Source of the DNA: Pelomonas sp051857475
GTDB lineage: Bacteria > Pseudomonadota > Gammaproteobacteria > Burkholderiales > Burkholderiaceae_C
DNA length: 64,000 nucleotides
Direction: 5' to 3'
Assembly: GCF_051857475.1 (NCBI RefSeq)
Contig: NZ_JBPZGZ010000003.1
Coordinates: 62,001 to 126,000, forward strand
The translations under genes were made by a program, and so were the position numbers. Below are positions 25,237 to 34,344 of the stretch, one piece after another. The stretch's first letter is position 1. Each line of letters opens with the position of its first letter. The notes under the pieces are model-generated. The model was not told the DNA's origin and searched no databases. It saw only the letters and a list, made by a program, of their open reading frames with translations.

Positions 25237-27845
25237 AGTTCCGTGCCCCGGTAGCAGCCACGCCCGGCGCGCTTGGCTTCATACAGGCTGGCATCGGCCT
25301 TCTCCACCAGTTGCTCCAGGGTGACCTCACCCGTCGTGGCGACGCAGTAGCCGATGCTGACGCCGATCTCCAGCTCCAGTTCGCCGATGTGATACGGCGC
25401 GCTGATGGCCTGCAGCAGCTTGGCCGACACGGCCGCCGCGGCATGGACCTCGTGGATCTGCGGCAGCAGCACGGCGAACTCGTCGCCGCCCAGGCGGGCC
25501 GCCAGGTCGTTGGGGCGCAGCGCGTGGCGCAGGCGCAGGGCGACGGCCTTCAAGAGCGCATCGCCGGTCGGGTGGCCGTGCTGGTCGTTGACGGGCTTGA
25601 ACTTGTCCAGGTCGAGGTAGAGCAGGGCCAGGCGCTGGCCCGCGACGCCGGCCAGCTGGTCGCGGGCGCCTTCCTCGAAGCCGGCACGGTTGAGCAGCTG
25701 CGTCAGGGCGTCGGTCTGCGAGGCCAGGCGCAGCCGGGCCTCCTCGCGGCGGGCCTCGGTCACGTCGACCTCGATGGCGATCAGGCCTTCGATGTCGCCG
25801 CTCTGCACGCGCAGCGGCGCGTACTGCACGTCGAAGCGGCGGCCATCGCGCTCGTTGCCGTCGGTGATGTCCAGGCGGCGCGTCTCGCCGGCCAGGGCGG
25901 CGGCGATCAGCGGCTCGCGGCACGTGTAGCACTGGGCGCCGAACAGATCGGCCAACGGCCGGCCCACCCAGTCCTTGAGCTGGACGCGGCGCTGCTCCTC
26001 GAAAGCGGCATTGAAGAAGATCACGCGGCCCTCGGTGTCGCCGACGAGGAACTGGGCCCGCGCCGTGTGGGCGACGGCCAGCAGCATGGCCTCGCTGCGC
26101 TCGCGCTCGCGCTGGGCGCGCACCTGCTCCGACATGTCGCGCAGGATGACGGAGATGGTCTCGATGCGGCCGCGCACGTCGCGGTGCATGATGATGAGGC
26201 AGTCCACCGGCACGCGCGTGCTGCCCAGCTGCACGCTGGCGCGGCCGCGCCAGTGGCCCTGGCGCATGGCCTCTGGCAGCACGAACTTCTCGTACTGGGC
26301 GAGCTGTTCGGCCGAGAAATAGTCGGTGATGTGGGCGTTGTCCAGCGGCGCATCCGCGGCCATGCCCAGGCGGGCGCGGGCGGCCGGGTTGAGGTAGGTC
26401 ACCACGCCCTGCTCGGTGGCCTGGCAGACGAAGTCGGGCGTCATGTCAAAGATCGCCGCCAGCGTCTTGCGGGCCTTCTCCTGCTCACCGCGTTCGGTCA
26501 CGTCCTCGACGGTGCCTGACTGGCCCGCCACCTTGCCGTCGAAATACAGCGGCGCCGTGCGCACCGCGATCCAGCGGATGCGGCCGTCGTCGCCGCGCTT
26601 CATCTTGCGCACCATGTCGATGGGCTCGCCGGTGGCCATCTGGTGCTTCCAGCGCTGGATCAGCATGTCGCGCTGCTCGGGCTGCACCAGCGTCGTCCAG
26701 CCCCATTCGACCTCCTCGCGCTTGAGGCCGTGCACGCGCAGATAGCTGTCGTTCACATAGACGATGCGGCCGGTCTCGTCGGTGCGGAACAGGCCCAGGG
26801 GCATGGCATTGCTGGTGGTCTGCAGCGTCGCCTCGCGCAGCCGCGCGGCGCGCTGCAGCTGGCCGAGCCAGCGGGCCAGCAGCACCAGGCCGAGCGTGGC
26901 CAGGGCGGCGGCGGCCAGCACCGCGCTGCGCTGGCGCGAGAAGGGCAGCAGCACATCCTCCTCGGTGCCGGACAGCATCAGCTTGAGGTGGTAATCGGGC
27001 AGGGTGACGAAGGCGCCAACGCGCAGGCGGCCGTCGGTGGTCGCGCCGCTGCTGGTGTAGAAGCCTTCGACGCCATTGAGATCGCGGCGCGCGGCCGGGA
27101 ACTGCTCGAAGATGTTGCGGCCGACGAAGCCCGGCACTTCGGGGCGGCGCGACAGGGCCAGGCCGTCGGCGCGCAGCATGACCAGGGAGGCCGGCGGCAC
27201 CTGCACGAACAGGGCCTGGGCGTCGTGCAGGCGCTGCAGGTCGATGGTGGCCATGACGAACTCGTAGTCGTCCAGCGGCCGCGACAGCCGCATCAGCAGC
27301 GGCAGCCGCAGCCGACCGTCATCGGCGCGGCCGCCCAGGCGCAGCGGCAGGCCCAGGGAAATGCCTTCGGGCACCAGCCCAGCGATCTCGCCGAAGGCCG
27401 CGGTGCCGGCAATGCTGGCATCGTCGTCGTCGGTGCCCGCCTGCAGCCGGCGCACCTTGCCCGTGGGCGACACCAGGACGATGTCGACCAGATGGCGTGA
27501 GCCGCTGCGCACGCTGTCGACGAACTGGCGCAGCATGGCGTCGGCCAGCGGCCGGTCACCGCGCCGCGTCATCAGCCACAGGTCGACGACACGCAGGGCG
27601 CTCTCGGCCTGGCGCAGCACCGGTTCGGTCTGCATGGCGACGGCACGCACGCCGGTGGAGAGCTCCTGGCGCTGCTGGGCCAGCAGCTCGCGCGGCTTTT
27701 CGACGGCATACCAGCCCACCACGGCCCAGATGGTCAGCACGACGGAGCCAAAGGCCAGGGTGGGCGCCAGCAGCAGGGCGCGCTCGCGCCAGCGGCGGCG
27801 GCGTGCCTGGCGCAGGGGCTCGGCGGGCGGGTTGGCGTCGCTCAT
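25233..27845 (-). CDS. Membrane sensor diguanylate cyclase (PAS-PAS-PAS-GGDEF)
   Basis: An 870-residue protein predicted to make cyclic di-GMP. TM1 is at about residues 27-48 and TM2 near 317-336, enclosing a periplasmic sensing domain of about 270 residues (a Cache-like region with FVGRNIFEQFPAARRDLNGVEGFY). Three PAS domains follow (about 345-465, 470-590, 595-705). The last has a CYTC motif in AQCYTCREPL that could bind metal or be redox active. The catalytic motif is GGDEF, with the inhibitory I-site RPND five residues upstream, so product inhibition is expected. The start at 27845 is the first Met before TM1. The gene follows the malonyl-CoA synthetase gene by 53 bases. Confidence 0.9.
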   Translation of the reverse strand: MSDANPPAEPLRQARRRRWRERALLLAPTLAFGSVVLTIWAVVGWYAVEKPRELLAQQRQELSTGVRAVAMQTEPVLRQAESALRVVDLWLMTRRGDRPLADAMLRQFVDSVRSGSRHLVDIVLVSPTGKVRRLQAGTDDDDASIAGTAAFGEIAGLVPEGISLGLPLRLGGRADDGRLRLPLLMRLSRPLDDYEFVMATIDLQRLHDAQALFVQVPPASLVMLRADGLALSRRPEVPGFVGRNIFEQFPAARRDLNGVEGFYTSSGATTDGRLRVGAFVTLPDYHLKLMLSGTEEDVLLPFSRQRSAVLAAAALATLGLVLLARWLGQLQRAARLREATLQTTSNAMPLGLFRTDETGRIVYVNDSYLRVHGLKREEVEWGWTTLVQPEQRDMLIQRWKHQMATGEPIDMVRKMKRGDDGRIRWIAVRTAPLYFDGKVAGQSGTVEDVTERGEQEKARKTLAAIFDMTPDFVCQATEQGVVTYLNPAARARLGMAADAPLDNAHITDYFSAEQLAQYEKFVLPEAMRQGHWRGRASVQLGSTRVPVDCLIIMHRDVRGRIETISVILRDMSEQVRAQRERERSEAMLLAVAHTARAQFLVGDTEGRVIFFNAAFEEQRRVQLKDWVGRPLADLFGAQCYTCREPLIAAALAGETRRLDITDGNERDGRRFDVQYAPLRVQSGDIEGLIAIEVDVTEARREEARLRLASQTDALTQLLNRAGFEEGARDQLAGVAGQRLALLYLDLDKFKPVNDQHGHPTGDALLKAVALRLRHALRPNDLAARLGGDEFAVLLPQIHEVHAAAAVSAKLLQAISAPYHIGELELEIGVSIGYCVATTGEVTLEQLVEKADASLYEAKRAGRGCYRGTEL

Positions 27846-27898
27846 CGGGGGCAGGGGTTGCGGCTCATTTTGCGCTGCAGCCCCGGCCGCGTGCGGTG

Positions 27899-29404
27899 CT
27901 ATTTCTCGCAGAACAGCCCGGCGTGTTGTTCGCGCAGCAGCTTCTTCTGCACCTTGCCCATGGCGTTGCGTGGCAGCTCGGCCGCGACGAGGATGCGCTT
28001 GGGCACCTTGAAGCCGGCGATGCGGTCCTTCAGGGCCTGGATCAGCGCCTCGGGATCGGGCTGGCCGGCCGGCGTGACGACGGCGACGACGGCCTCGCCG
28101 AAGTCCGGATGCGGCACGCCGATGACGGCCGATTCGCCCACGCCGGGCAGCTCGTTCAGGAAGCCCTCGATCTCGGCCGGGTAGACATTGAAGCCGCCGC
28201 TGATGATGAGGTCCTTGCTGCGGCCGATCAGCGTCAGATAGCCCTTCGCGTCGACGCGGCCGACGTCGCCGGTCTTGAACCAGCCGTCGGCCGTGAACTC
28301 TTCGGCCGTCTTCTCGGGCATCTGCCAGTAGCCGCTGAACACATTGGGGCCGCACACCTGCACATGGCCGATCTCGTCGACGGCGCAGGCCTCGCCGTCG
28401 TCGTTGACGATGCGCAGGCCGACGCCGGGCAGGGCCGGGCCGACGGTGCCACCGATGCGCTCACCCTCCTCGGGGCGGCAGGGGTTGGACGTCAGCATCA
28501 GCGTTTCGCTCATGCCGTAGCGCTCCAGGATGAGGTGGCCGGTGCGGTCCTGCCAGTCGCGCCAGGTCTCGATGAGCAGGGGCGCCGAGCCGCTGATGAA
28601 GAGGCGGATGTTTTGGGTCTCGAGCGTCTTCTCGTGCAGCAGCCTCACATAGAGGGTGGGCACACCCATGAAGACGGTGGCCTCGGGCAGGCGGCGTGCG
28701 ACGGCACCGGCCTCGAACTTGTTGAACCACAGCATCCTGCTGCCGTTCAGCAGCGCGCCATGCGAGGCGACGAACAGGCCGTGGACGTGGAAGATGGGCA
28801 GGGCGTGCAGCAGCACGTCGTCGGGTTGCCAATCCCAATAGTCCTTCAGTGTTCGGGCGTTGGACAGCAGATTGCCGTGGCTGAGCATGGCGCCCTTGCT
28901 GCGCCCGGTGGTGCCGCTGGTGTAGAGGATGGCGGCCAGGTCGCTGTCGGCGCGCTCGACGGGTTCGTGGGCGAGCGGCATCTGGGCCGCGCGATCGAGC
29001 AGGGTGCCCGTGCGGTCGTCGTTCAGCGTGAAGACCCAGCGCACGCCGCGCTGGAAGGCCAGCTTGCTGACCCAGCCGAAGTGCTGGCCCGAACAGACGA
29101 CGACGCCCGGCGCGGCGTCGCTGATGAAATGCTCCAGCTCGGCCGCGTGATAGGCCGGGTTCAGCGGCAGATAGACGAAACCGGCGCGCAGCACGGCCAG
29201 GTAGAGCATCAGGCCTTCGACGCTCTTGTCGGTATGCACGGCGACGCGGCTGCCGGCCGGCAGCTCCAGCTTGTGCAGCCAGTTGGCCAGCATGGCGCTG
29301 CCGTTGTCCAGGTCGCGCCAGCGGTAGAGGGCGCCGTCATGGTCGATGGCGGTGGCGTCGAGATCGGCCGGGAAACCGGCGCGCAGAGCCGAGTAGAGGT
29401 TCAT
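27899..29404 (-). CDS. matB: Malonyl-CoA synthetase (acyl-CoA ligase)
   Basis: A 501-residue adenylate-forming ligase. The P-loop is YTSGTTGRSKGAMLSH, the A5 motif is ERYGMSET, A7 is GWFKTGDVG and the catalytic lysine lies in NAMGKVQKKLL. HVHGLF and the compact length of about 500 residues point to malonyl/methylmalonyl-CoA synthetases (MatB) rather than long-chain ligases. The neighbouring gene, seven bases upstream, encodes a Bug-type solute receptor, which fits uptake and activation of a dicarboxylate such as malonate. No malonyl-CoA decarboxylase is in the window. Substrate is a likely but unproven inference. Confidence 0.78.
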   Translation of the reverse strand: MNLYSALRAGFPADLDATAIDHDGALYRWRDLDNGSAMLANWLHKLELPAGSRVAVHTDKSVEGLMLYLAVLRAGFVYLPLNPAYHAAELEHFISDAAPGVVVCSGQHFGWVSKLAFQRGVRWVFTLNDDRTGTLLDRAAQMPLAHEPVERADSDLAAILYTSGTTGRSKGAMLSHGNLLSNARTLKDYWDWQPDDVLLHALPIFHVHGLFVASHGALLNGSRMLWFNKFEAGAVARRLPEATVFMGVPTLYVRLLHEKTLETQNIRLFISGSAPLLIETWRDWQDRTGHLILERYGMSETLMLTSNPCRPEEGERIGGTVGPALPGVGLRIVNDDGEACAVDEIGHVQVCGPNVFSGYWQMPEKTAEEFTADGWFKTGDVGRVDAKGYLTLIGRSKDLIISGGFNVYPAEIEGFLNELPGVGESAVIGVPHPDFGEAVVAVVTPAGQPDPEALIQALKDRIAGFKVPKRILVAAELPRNAMGKVQKKLLREQHAGLFCEK

Positions 29405-29411
29405 GGTCGGC

Positions 29412-30362
29412 TCAATCCATCTTGGTGCCGGAGCGCTTGACGACTTCCGCCCAGCGCTTCATCTCGGCGCTGACGAATTGCCCGAAGGCGTCGCCATAGA
29501 GATTGGGCGTTTCGGCGCCCAGGCCATGCCAGATGTTGCGGATGTCATCGGTCGCGAAAGCCTTGCGCAGTTCGGCCTGCATGCTGCCCACGACCTCGCG
29601 CGGCGTGCCCTTGGGCGCCCACAGGCCATACCAGGTCGAGACCTCGTAGCCCGGCACACCGGCCTCGGCGGCGGTCGGCACATCGGGGAAGCCGACGGCG
29701 CGCCTGGGCGCCGCCACGGCCAGGGCCTTGATGCGGCCGCCCTTGATGTGGGTGGCCGAGGAGCCCAGGCCGTCGAACATCAGGTCGACCTGGCCGGCGA
29801 TCAGGTCCTGCAGGGCGGGGCCGGCGCCGCGGTAGGGAATGTGGGTGATGAAGGTCTTGGTGTTGAGCTTGAACAGCTCGCCCGCCAGATGGTGGGAGGT
29901 GCCATTGCCGGCCGAGGCGTAGTTCAGCCGGCCCGGCTTGGCGCGCACGGTGGCCAGCAGGCCCTTGAGATCACCGACAGGCACCTGGCCCGGGTGCACG
30001 ACGATGACCTGGGGCACGCTGGCCAGCAGGGCGACGGGGATGAAGTCGTCTTCCAGCCGGTAGTCCAGCCGCGGGTACATGGACGGCGCGATGGTGTGGT
30101 GGACGGCGCCCATGAAGAAGTTGTTGCCGTCGGCAGGCAGCTTGGCCGCGATGGTGGCGCCGACGGTGCCGCCGGCACCGCCCTTGTTGTCGATGAGGAC
30201 CTGGCGGCCCAGCTGGCGCGTCAGCTGCGCCGTCAGCGGCCGGGCGAAGGCGTCGGTGCCGCCGCCGGCCGGGAAAGGCACGATCCAGACCTGAGGCTTG
30301 CCGCCCTGGGCCTGGGCCAGCCAGGGGCTGAGCAGCGCGGGCAGCAGCGTGCGTCGCTTCAT
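29412..30362 (-). CDS. Bug-type periplasmic solute receptor (tripartite tricarboxylate transport)
   Basis: A 316-residue periplasmic binding protein. A signal peptide at residues 1-19 (MKRRTLLPALLSPWLAQAQ) precedes the typical Bug motifs IVPFPAGGGTDAFAR, IDNKGGAGGTVGA, LNYASAGNGTSHHLAGELF, HIPYRGAGPALQDLIAGQVDLMF and WYGLWAPKGTPREVV. These proteins are abundant in Burkholderiales and bind carboxylates or other small metabolites. No TctA/TctB membrane genes are adjacent, so it must use a permease encoded elsewhere. Being cotranscribed with matB suggests malonate or a related acid. GGAG lies eight bases before the ATG. Confidence 0.87.
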   Translation of the reverse strand: MKRRTLLPALLSPWLAQAQGGKPQVWIVPFPAGGGTDAFARPLTAQLTRQLGRQVLIDNKGGAGGTVGATIAAKLPADGNNFFMGAVHHTIAPSMYPRLDYRLEDDFIPVALLASVPQVIVVHPGQVPVGDLKGLLATVRAKPGRLNYASAGNGTSHHLAGELFKLNTKTFITHIPYRGAGPALQDLIAGQVDLMFDGLGSSATHIKGGRIKALAVAAPRRAVGFPDVPTAAEAGVPGYEVSTWYGLWAPKGTPREVVGSMQAELRKAFATDDIRNIWHGLGAETPNLYGDAFGQFVSAEMKRWAEVVKRSGTKMD

Positions 30363-30405
30363 GAGCTTGTCTCCGTCGTCGTTGTGCGCCGGATTATCGG
30401 GAAGC

Positions 30406-32397
30406 TCAGGGCCTCAGCAGGGCTGTCACGCGGCCGAGCAGCTCCTGCTTGGAGAAGGGCTTGTTGAGGCTGTCGCAGCGCGCCTCGCTGAGGAACTGGC
30501 GCGCGATGGGCGACAAGGTGTCGCCGGTGACGAAGAGCATGCGCCGCGCCAATGTCGGCTGGCTGGCCTTGACCTCGCGCCACAGCTGGGCGCCATCGAT
30601 GTCGGGCATGTGCAGGTCGCTGACGATGGCGTCGAAGCGCGCCTCGGCCAGCATGGCCAGGGCCACCGCGCCGGACTCGGCCGTCATGACCTCGTAGCCG
30701 GCGCCCGACAACATCTCGCCGATCAGCTCGGCAATCTCTGCCTCGTCGTCGACGATCAGCACGCGGGCGCTGCATTCGTCGGCGGCAGGCAGGGGCGAAG
30801 GCTCGGCCTCGCTGGCTTCCGGTTCCCCGCTGACCGGCATCTGCAGGCAGAAGCAGGCCCCGCTGCCGTCGTCCTGCAGCGTCAGTTCGCCGCCGTGGTC
30901 GCGGGCAATCGAGCGCGACACGGCCAGGCCCAGGCCGGTGCCCACGCCTTCGACCTTGGTCGTGAAGAAGGGTTCGAAGATGCGTTCGTGCAATTCGGGC
31001 TCGATGCCGGGGCCGTTGTCGCGCACGCGCAGCCAGACGCGCGGCACGCGGCGGCGGTCGCCGTCGGTCATGGGCGCCAGCCCGGTGGAGACGGTCAGGC
31101 GGCGGCCGTTGTCGCGCGCCCCCAGGGCCTGCTGGGCGTTGACGATGAGGTTGAGGACGATCTGGCCGATCTGGTCGGCGTCGGCCTTGACGGGCGGCAG
31201 GCCGGGCAGCAGGTCCAGCGTGACGGCAATGCCATGGCTGCGCAGCACATAGCCCAGCATGTCGACGGCGGCCGTGGCGAGGTCGTTCAGCGCCACCTCG
31301 CTGCGGTTGGCCGGGCGGCTGCGCGCCATGTTCAGGAAGGTGCGCACGATGCGGCCGCAGCGCTCGGCGGCCTCGTGGATGCGCTGGGCGTCGGCGGCGC
31401 GCGGGTCGCCGGCCATCTTTTCGGCCAGCAGGGCGGCCCGACCCATGACGATGGACAGTGGGTTGTTCAGCTCATGGGCGACACCGGCCAGCAGGCTGCC
31501 CATGGCGGTCAGCTTCTCGCTCTGGCGCAGGGCCTCGCGCTGGCGCTCGATCTCGCCCTGGGCGGTCTGGCGTTCCGACAGGTCGAAAAACGATGCCGTG
31601 TAGAAAGCCTGGCCGGCCACGTCGGTGCGCCACAGCAGCATCTCGACCGGGAATTCGCTGCCGTCGGCGCGCAGGGCCGGCATCTCGACGCGGCGGCCCA
31701 TGACGCGCTGCTCGCCGCCAGCCGTCACCCGGGCCATGCCGGCGCCATGCGCGGCGCGCAGCCGCGGCGGGATCATCACGTCGGCCACCGAGCGGCCGAT
31801 GGCCTGCTCGCGCGCGATGCCGAACATGGCCGCCGCCGCGGGGTTGAACTCGACGACATGACCGGTCTCGTCGGTGGAGACCAGAGCGGCCATGGCGTTG
31901 TCGAAGATGGAGGACTTCAGCGCCTCGGTGGCTTCCAGCTGCGCGACCTTGGCCGACAGCTCCGCGTCGCGCTGCTTCAGCTCGGTCAGGTCCAGGCTGA
32001 TGGCCACGGTGGCCTGGGGCACGCCGTCGCGCACGTCCACCGGCACCAGGTGCTCACGCATATAGCGCCGGCCCACGCCGGCGAGTTCGGTCCAGCCCTC
32101 CCAGGCGACGGTCTGGCCCGTGGCCAGGCGCTGGCGCACGGCGGCGTAGCTGGCATAGGCCGCGTCACCGAGGATGCGGGCGATGGGCTGGTTCAGCACC
32201 TGCTTGGGATGCAGGCCGGTGAACTTGAAGAACTCGTGGTTGGCCCAGACGAAGCGCTCGTTGAGGTCGATGACGACGACACGGGCCGGCACGGCTTCCA
32301 GCAGCTGCGACAGCAGCGGCAGCGTCGCCTGCAGCACGCTGCCGAGTTCGCCCACGCCGGCGTCCGGCGCGGGGTGGAAGTGCAAGGTTTCTGTCAT
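30406..32397 (-). CDS. Hybrid sensor histidine kinase (PAS-PAS-HisKA-HATPase-REC)
   Basis: A 663-residue soluble kinase with no membrane segments. PAS domains lie at about residues 30-145 and 160-280; the dimerisation/phosphoacceptor region has AHELNNPLS near residue 317. The ATPase has NLIVNAQQAL (N box), RDNGPGIEPE (G1) and GTGLGLAVS (G2). A C-terminal receiver (about 545-663) starts VLIVDDEAEI, with phospho-Asp in VSDLHMPDIDG and Lys in NKPFSK. The start at 32397 has AGGAG eight bases upstream. A globin gene lies upstream on the same strand and the Bug/matB genes 43 bases downstream, so it may regulate either. The partner is unknown. Confidence 0.9.
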   Translation of the reverse strand: MTETLHFHPAPDAGVGELGSVLQATLPLLSQLLEAVPARVVVIDLNERFVWANHEFFKFTGLHPKQVLNQPIARILGDAAYASYAAVRQRLATGQTVAWEGWTELAGVGRRYMREHLVPVDVRDGVPQATVAISLDLTELKQRDAELSAKVAQLEATEALKSSIFDNAMAALVSTDETGHVVEFNPAAAAMFGIAREQAIGRSVADVMIPPRLRAAHGAGMARVTAGGEQRVMGRRVEMPALRADGSEFPVEMLLWRTDVAGQAFYTASFFDLSERQTAQGEIERQREALRQSEKLTAMGSLLAGVAHELNNPLSIVMGRAALLAEKMAGDPRAADAQRIHEAAERCGRIVRTFLNMARSRPANRSEVALNDLATAAVDMLGYVLRSHGIAVTLDLLPGLPPVKADADQIGQIVLNLIVNAQQALGARDNGRRLTVSTGLAPMTDGDRRRVPRVWLRVRDNGPGIEPELHERIFEPFFTTKVEGVGTGLGLAVSRSIARDHGGELTLQDDGSGACFCLQMPVSGEPEASEAEPSPLPAADECSARVLIVDDEAEIAELIGEMLSGAGYEVMTAESGAVALAMLAEARFDAIVSDLHMPDIDGAQLWREVKASQPTLARRMLFVTGDTLSPIARQFLSEARCDSLNKPFSKQELLGRVTALLRP

Positions 32398-32446
32398 TCG
32401 GCTCGCTCCTGGGCCTCTCCCTAGGCGCGGCCGATGATAGTGACGC

Positions 32447-32872
32447 TCAGGCCGCCAGGGCCTCGGTGGAGGCCCCCTCCTGCATGGTCCTGGCAACGTG
32501 CCCGTACATCGTCGTCCAGGCGTCGCGCACCTCGGCCGTGAAGCCCTGGCCCAGGCCGGCCGACAGCGTGTCCAGCAGGGCCGCGCCGACGCTGGCGTAA
32601 TGGGCCTCGACGACGCCGTAGCCGGCATGGCGCTGGCCGAGCTTGAGCAGCACGGGCGTCAGCGAATGCGGGCGGTCCAGCAGATCGATGGCGGCGGACA
32701 GCATCTGCATCAGGCGGGCACCCTGCTCGCCCATGTCGCCACCGCGGAAGAGGACGCGCAGGGCCGGGTCACGGGCGAACAGCTGGGCATAGAAGGCCTC
32801 GGCCACGGTAGGGGCCAGGGGCTTGAGGGGTTCGAAGCTGTCGCGGATGAGCTGGATCTGTTCGGGGGTCAT
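32447..32872 (-). CDS. Single-domain bacterial globin
   Basis: A 141-residue globin of the flavohemoglobin/Vitreoscilla-hemoglobin type. MTPEQIQLIRDSFEPLKPLAPTVAEAFYAQLFARDPALRVLF is the A-C helix region, and the proximal histidine is probably in KLGQRHAGYGV, followed by HYASVGAALLDTL. No reductase domain follows. Such proteins bind O2 or NO and help respiration or NO removal. It is the first gene of the minus-strand run with the histidine kinase, 49 bases before the kinase start. Structured repeat copy B lies just upstream of it. Confidence 0.87.
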   Translation of the reverse strand: MTPEQIQLIRDSFEPLKPLAPTVAEAFYAQLFARDPALRVLFRGGDMGEQGARLMQMLSAAIDLLDRPHSLTPVLLKLGQRHAGYGVVEAHYASVGAALLDTLSAGLGQGFTAEVRDAWTTMYGHVARTMQEGASTEALAA

Positions 32873-32903
32873 GGTGATTGGTGCTTTCGTTGGACGGGGG
32901 CTT

Positions 32904-33119
32904 GCGGGCCGAGCGCCGGGCCGCTCCCTAGCCGGCCCGCGTGGGGCGATGTGCGTGCGGCTCGAAGCTGCACGCATCGCCGTCCCCTCGGGGGCTTTGG
33001 CCGGACACGGTGAGTCCTGAGGACTCGCCGTGCCTGCCGAAGCGCTGCGGCCTCTGGCCGCAGCGTGGTCCCGACTGGGCTCGTCCGCGTCCAGCGGGAC
33101 GAGACCGGGCGAGGGGCTA
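32904..33119 (-). repeat. Structured intergenic repeat, copy B (expanded)
   Basis: In this copy the element, read on the minus strand, begins at the stop codon of the small gene at 33117 with GCCCCTCG and ends GCGGGCCG-side near the globin start. It has the same outer stem, central hairpin and terminal stem as the other copies. The central arms read CGTGC and GCACG instead of CTTGC and GCAAG. The spacer between CCCCTCG and CGAGGGG is expanded by further hairpins, including GCTGCGGCC paired with GGCCGCAGC and GAGTCC paired with GGACTC. Confidence 0.8.
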
Positions 33120-33314
33120 TTTCATGTACGCATCAAAGACGGGGGCGAAGACGCACAGCAGCGGCAGGGCCGCGACGAGGCGTTCCAGGGGGTGCCAGGC
33201 CGGGGGCGGCGGCGCGGGCAGGTCGTCGAGGTCCTCGGCGAAGGCCTCGCTGCGGTAGATGGCGACCATGGTGTCCGGCCAGTCGGTCGAGGGGTTGTCG
33301 CTGCGGTAGTTCAT
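33117..33314 (-). CDS. Small hypothetical protein (65 aa)
   Basis: A 65-residue protein that I do not recognise. It has an acidic, proline-rich middle (EDLDDLPAPPPPAWHPLERL) and a short hydrophobic C-terminal segment (VAALPLLCVFAPVFDAYMK) that could touch the membrane. GGAG lies six bases before the ATG, which supports translation. It is divergent from the OmpR-type response regulator at 33447 across 132 bases, so the regulator may control it. Structured repeat copy B starts at its stop codon, as other copies do at real genes. Confidence 0.5.
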   Translation of the reverse strand: MNYRSDNPSTDWPDTMVAIYRSEAFAEDLDDLPAPPPPAWHPLERLVAALPLLCVFAPVFDAYMK

Positions 33315-33446
33315 GGCGGTCTCCGGTGTTCGGTGCCGCTACTGTGGAAGGCGCCGGTTTCAGCGCTGCTTCATCGCCCGCCGCTTGTGTTGCGTTTGTT
33401 TCAGCATTCCGCCGCGGCCGGCGGCGCCTGCCTATGATTCGTGGCC

Positions 33447-34178
33447 ATGTCAGACACCTCCGCCCCGACCACCGTGCTGCTCGTCGACGACGAGCCCGAA
33501 CTGCGCGCACTGCTGGCCGAGTACTTCGGCCGCAATGGCTTCACGGTCATGCAGGCCGAAAACGCGGCGGACGCCCGTGCCCGTGTTGCCGAGCGGGTGC
33601 CCGATGTGGCCGTGCTCGACATCAACATGCCGGGCGAGAACGGCCTGTCGCTGGCGCGCGCCCTGCGCGAGAGCCACCCGCGCCTGGGCCTGGTCATGCT
33701 GACGACGGCCGGCGAGGCCATCGACCGCATCGTCGGCCTGGAGGTGGGAGCCGATGACTACATCGCCAAACCCTTCGAGCTGCGCGAACTGCTGGCCCGT
33801 GTGCGTGCCGTGCTGCGCCGCCTGCAGGTCACGGCCGCACCGGCGCCGGTGAGCGCCGATCCCGAGCGCATTGCCTTCGGCCCCTGTTCACTGGACATGG
33901 CCCAGCGCAAGCTGTTCGGCGCGGCGGGTGAGGAGATCGACATCACGGCGGCCGAGTTCGACCTGCTGGCCCTGTTTGCGCGTCACCCCAACCGGCCGCT
34001 GAACCGCGACCAGATCATGGAACAGGCCCACAACCGCGGCTGGGACGTCTTCGACCGCAGCATCGACCTGCGCGTCATGCGCCTGCGACGCAAGGTCGAA
34101 CGCAACCCCGACAAGCCTGAAGTCATCAAGACAGTCAGAAACGTCGGCTACGTCTACGTTCCAGCCGCGCCGAATTGA
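33447..34178 (+). CDS. OmpR-family response regulator
   Basis: A 243-residue two-component regulator. The receiver (about 9-120) has VLLVDDEPEL, phospho-Asp in VLDINMPGENG and Lys in AKPFELREL. The winged-helix domain (about 145-240) has FDLLALFARHPNRPLNRDQIMEQAHNRGWDVFDRSIDLRVMRLRRKVE and ends KTVRNVGYVYVP. ATG at 33447 is used; a GTG two codons earlier is possible. No sensor kinase gene is directly next to it; the nearest is the hybrid kinase at 30406 and pairing is unproven. GTTTCAGC occurs twice 41 bases apart in the upstream region. Confidence 0.9.
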   Translation: MSDTSAPTTVLLVDDEPELRALLAEYFGRNGFTVMQAENAADARARVAERVPDVAVLDINMPGENGLSLARALRESHPRLGLVMLTTAGEAIDRIVGLEVGADDYIAKPFELRELLARVRAVLRRLQVTAAPAPVSADPERIAFGPCSLDMAQRKLFGAAGEEIDITAAEFDLLALFARHPNRPLNRDQIMEQAHNRGWDVFDRSIDLRVMRLRRKVERNPDKPEVIKTVRNVGYVYVPAAPN

Positions 34179-34187
34179 ATTGATGAG

Positions 34188-34344
34188 TGCTTGCCGGTCG
34201 ACCCGGCAAGCCGGGGAGCGACGGGCCGCCCCTAGCCGGCCCGCCTAGGGCGATGTGCTTGACGGTCAATCCGGCAAGCATCGCCGTCCCCTCGGGGGAC
34301 CGGCTAGCGCGCCTGCGTTCAGCGCGGCGTGCTGGACGAGGGGC
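34188..34344 (-). repeat. Structured intergenic repeat, copy C
   Basis: Read on the minus strand it begins GCCCCTCG at the stop codon of the receiver gene at 34344 and ends beyond the response regulator stop. The outer stem and the GGCGATG/CATCGCC hairpin are kept; one central pair is lost (GACCGTCAAG against CTTGCCGG). The far end carries an extra hairpin GCTTGCCGG against CCGGCAAGC, so the terminal part differs from copies A, D and E. Confidence 0.78.
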
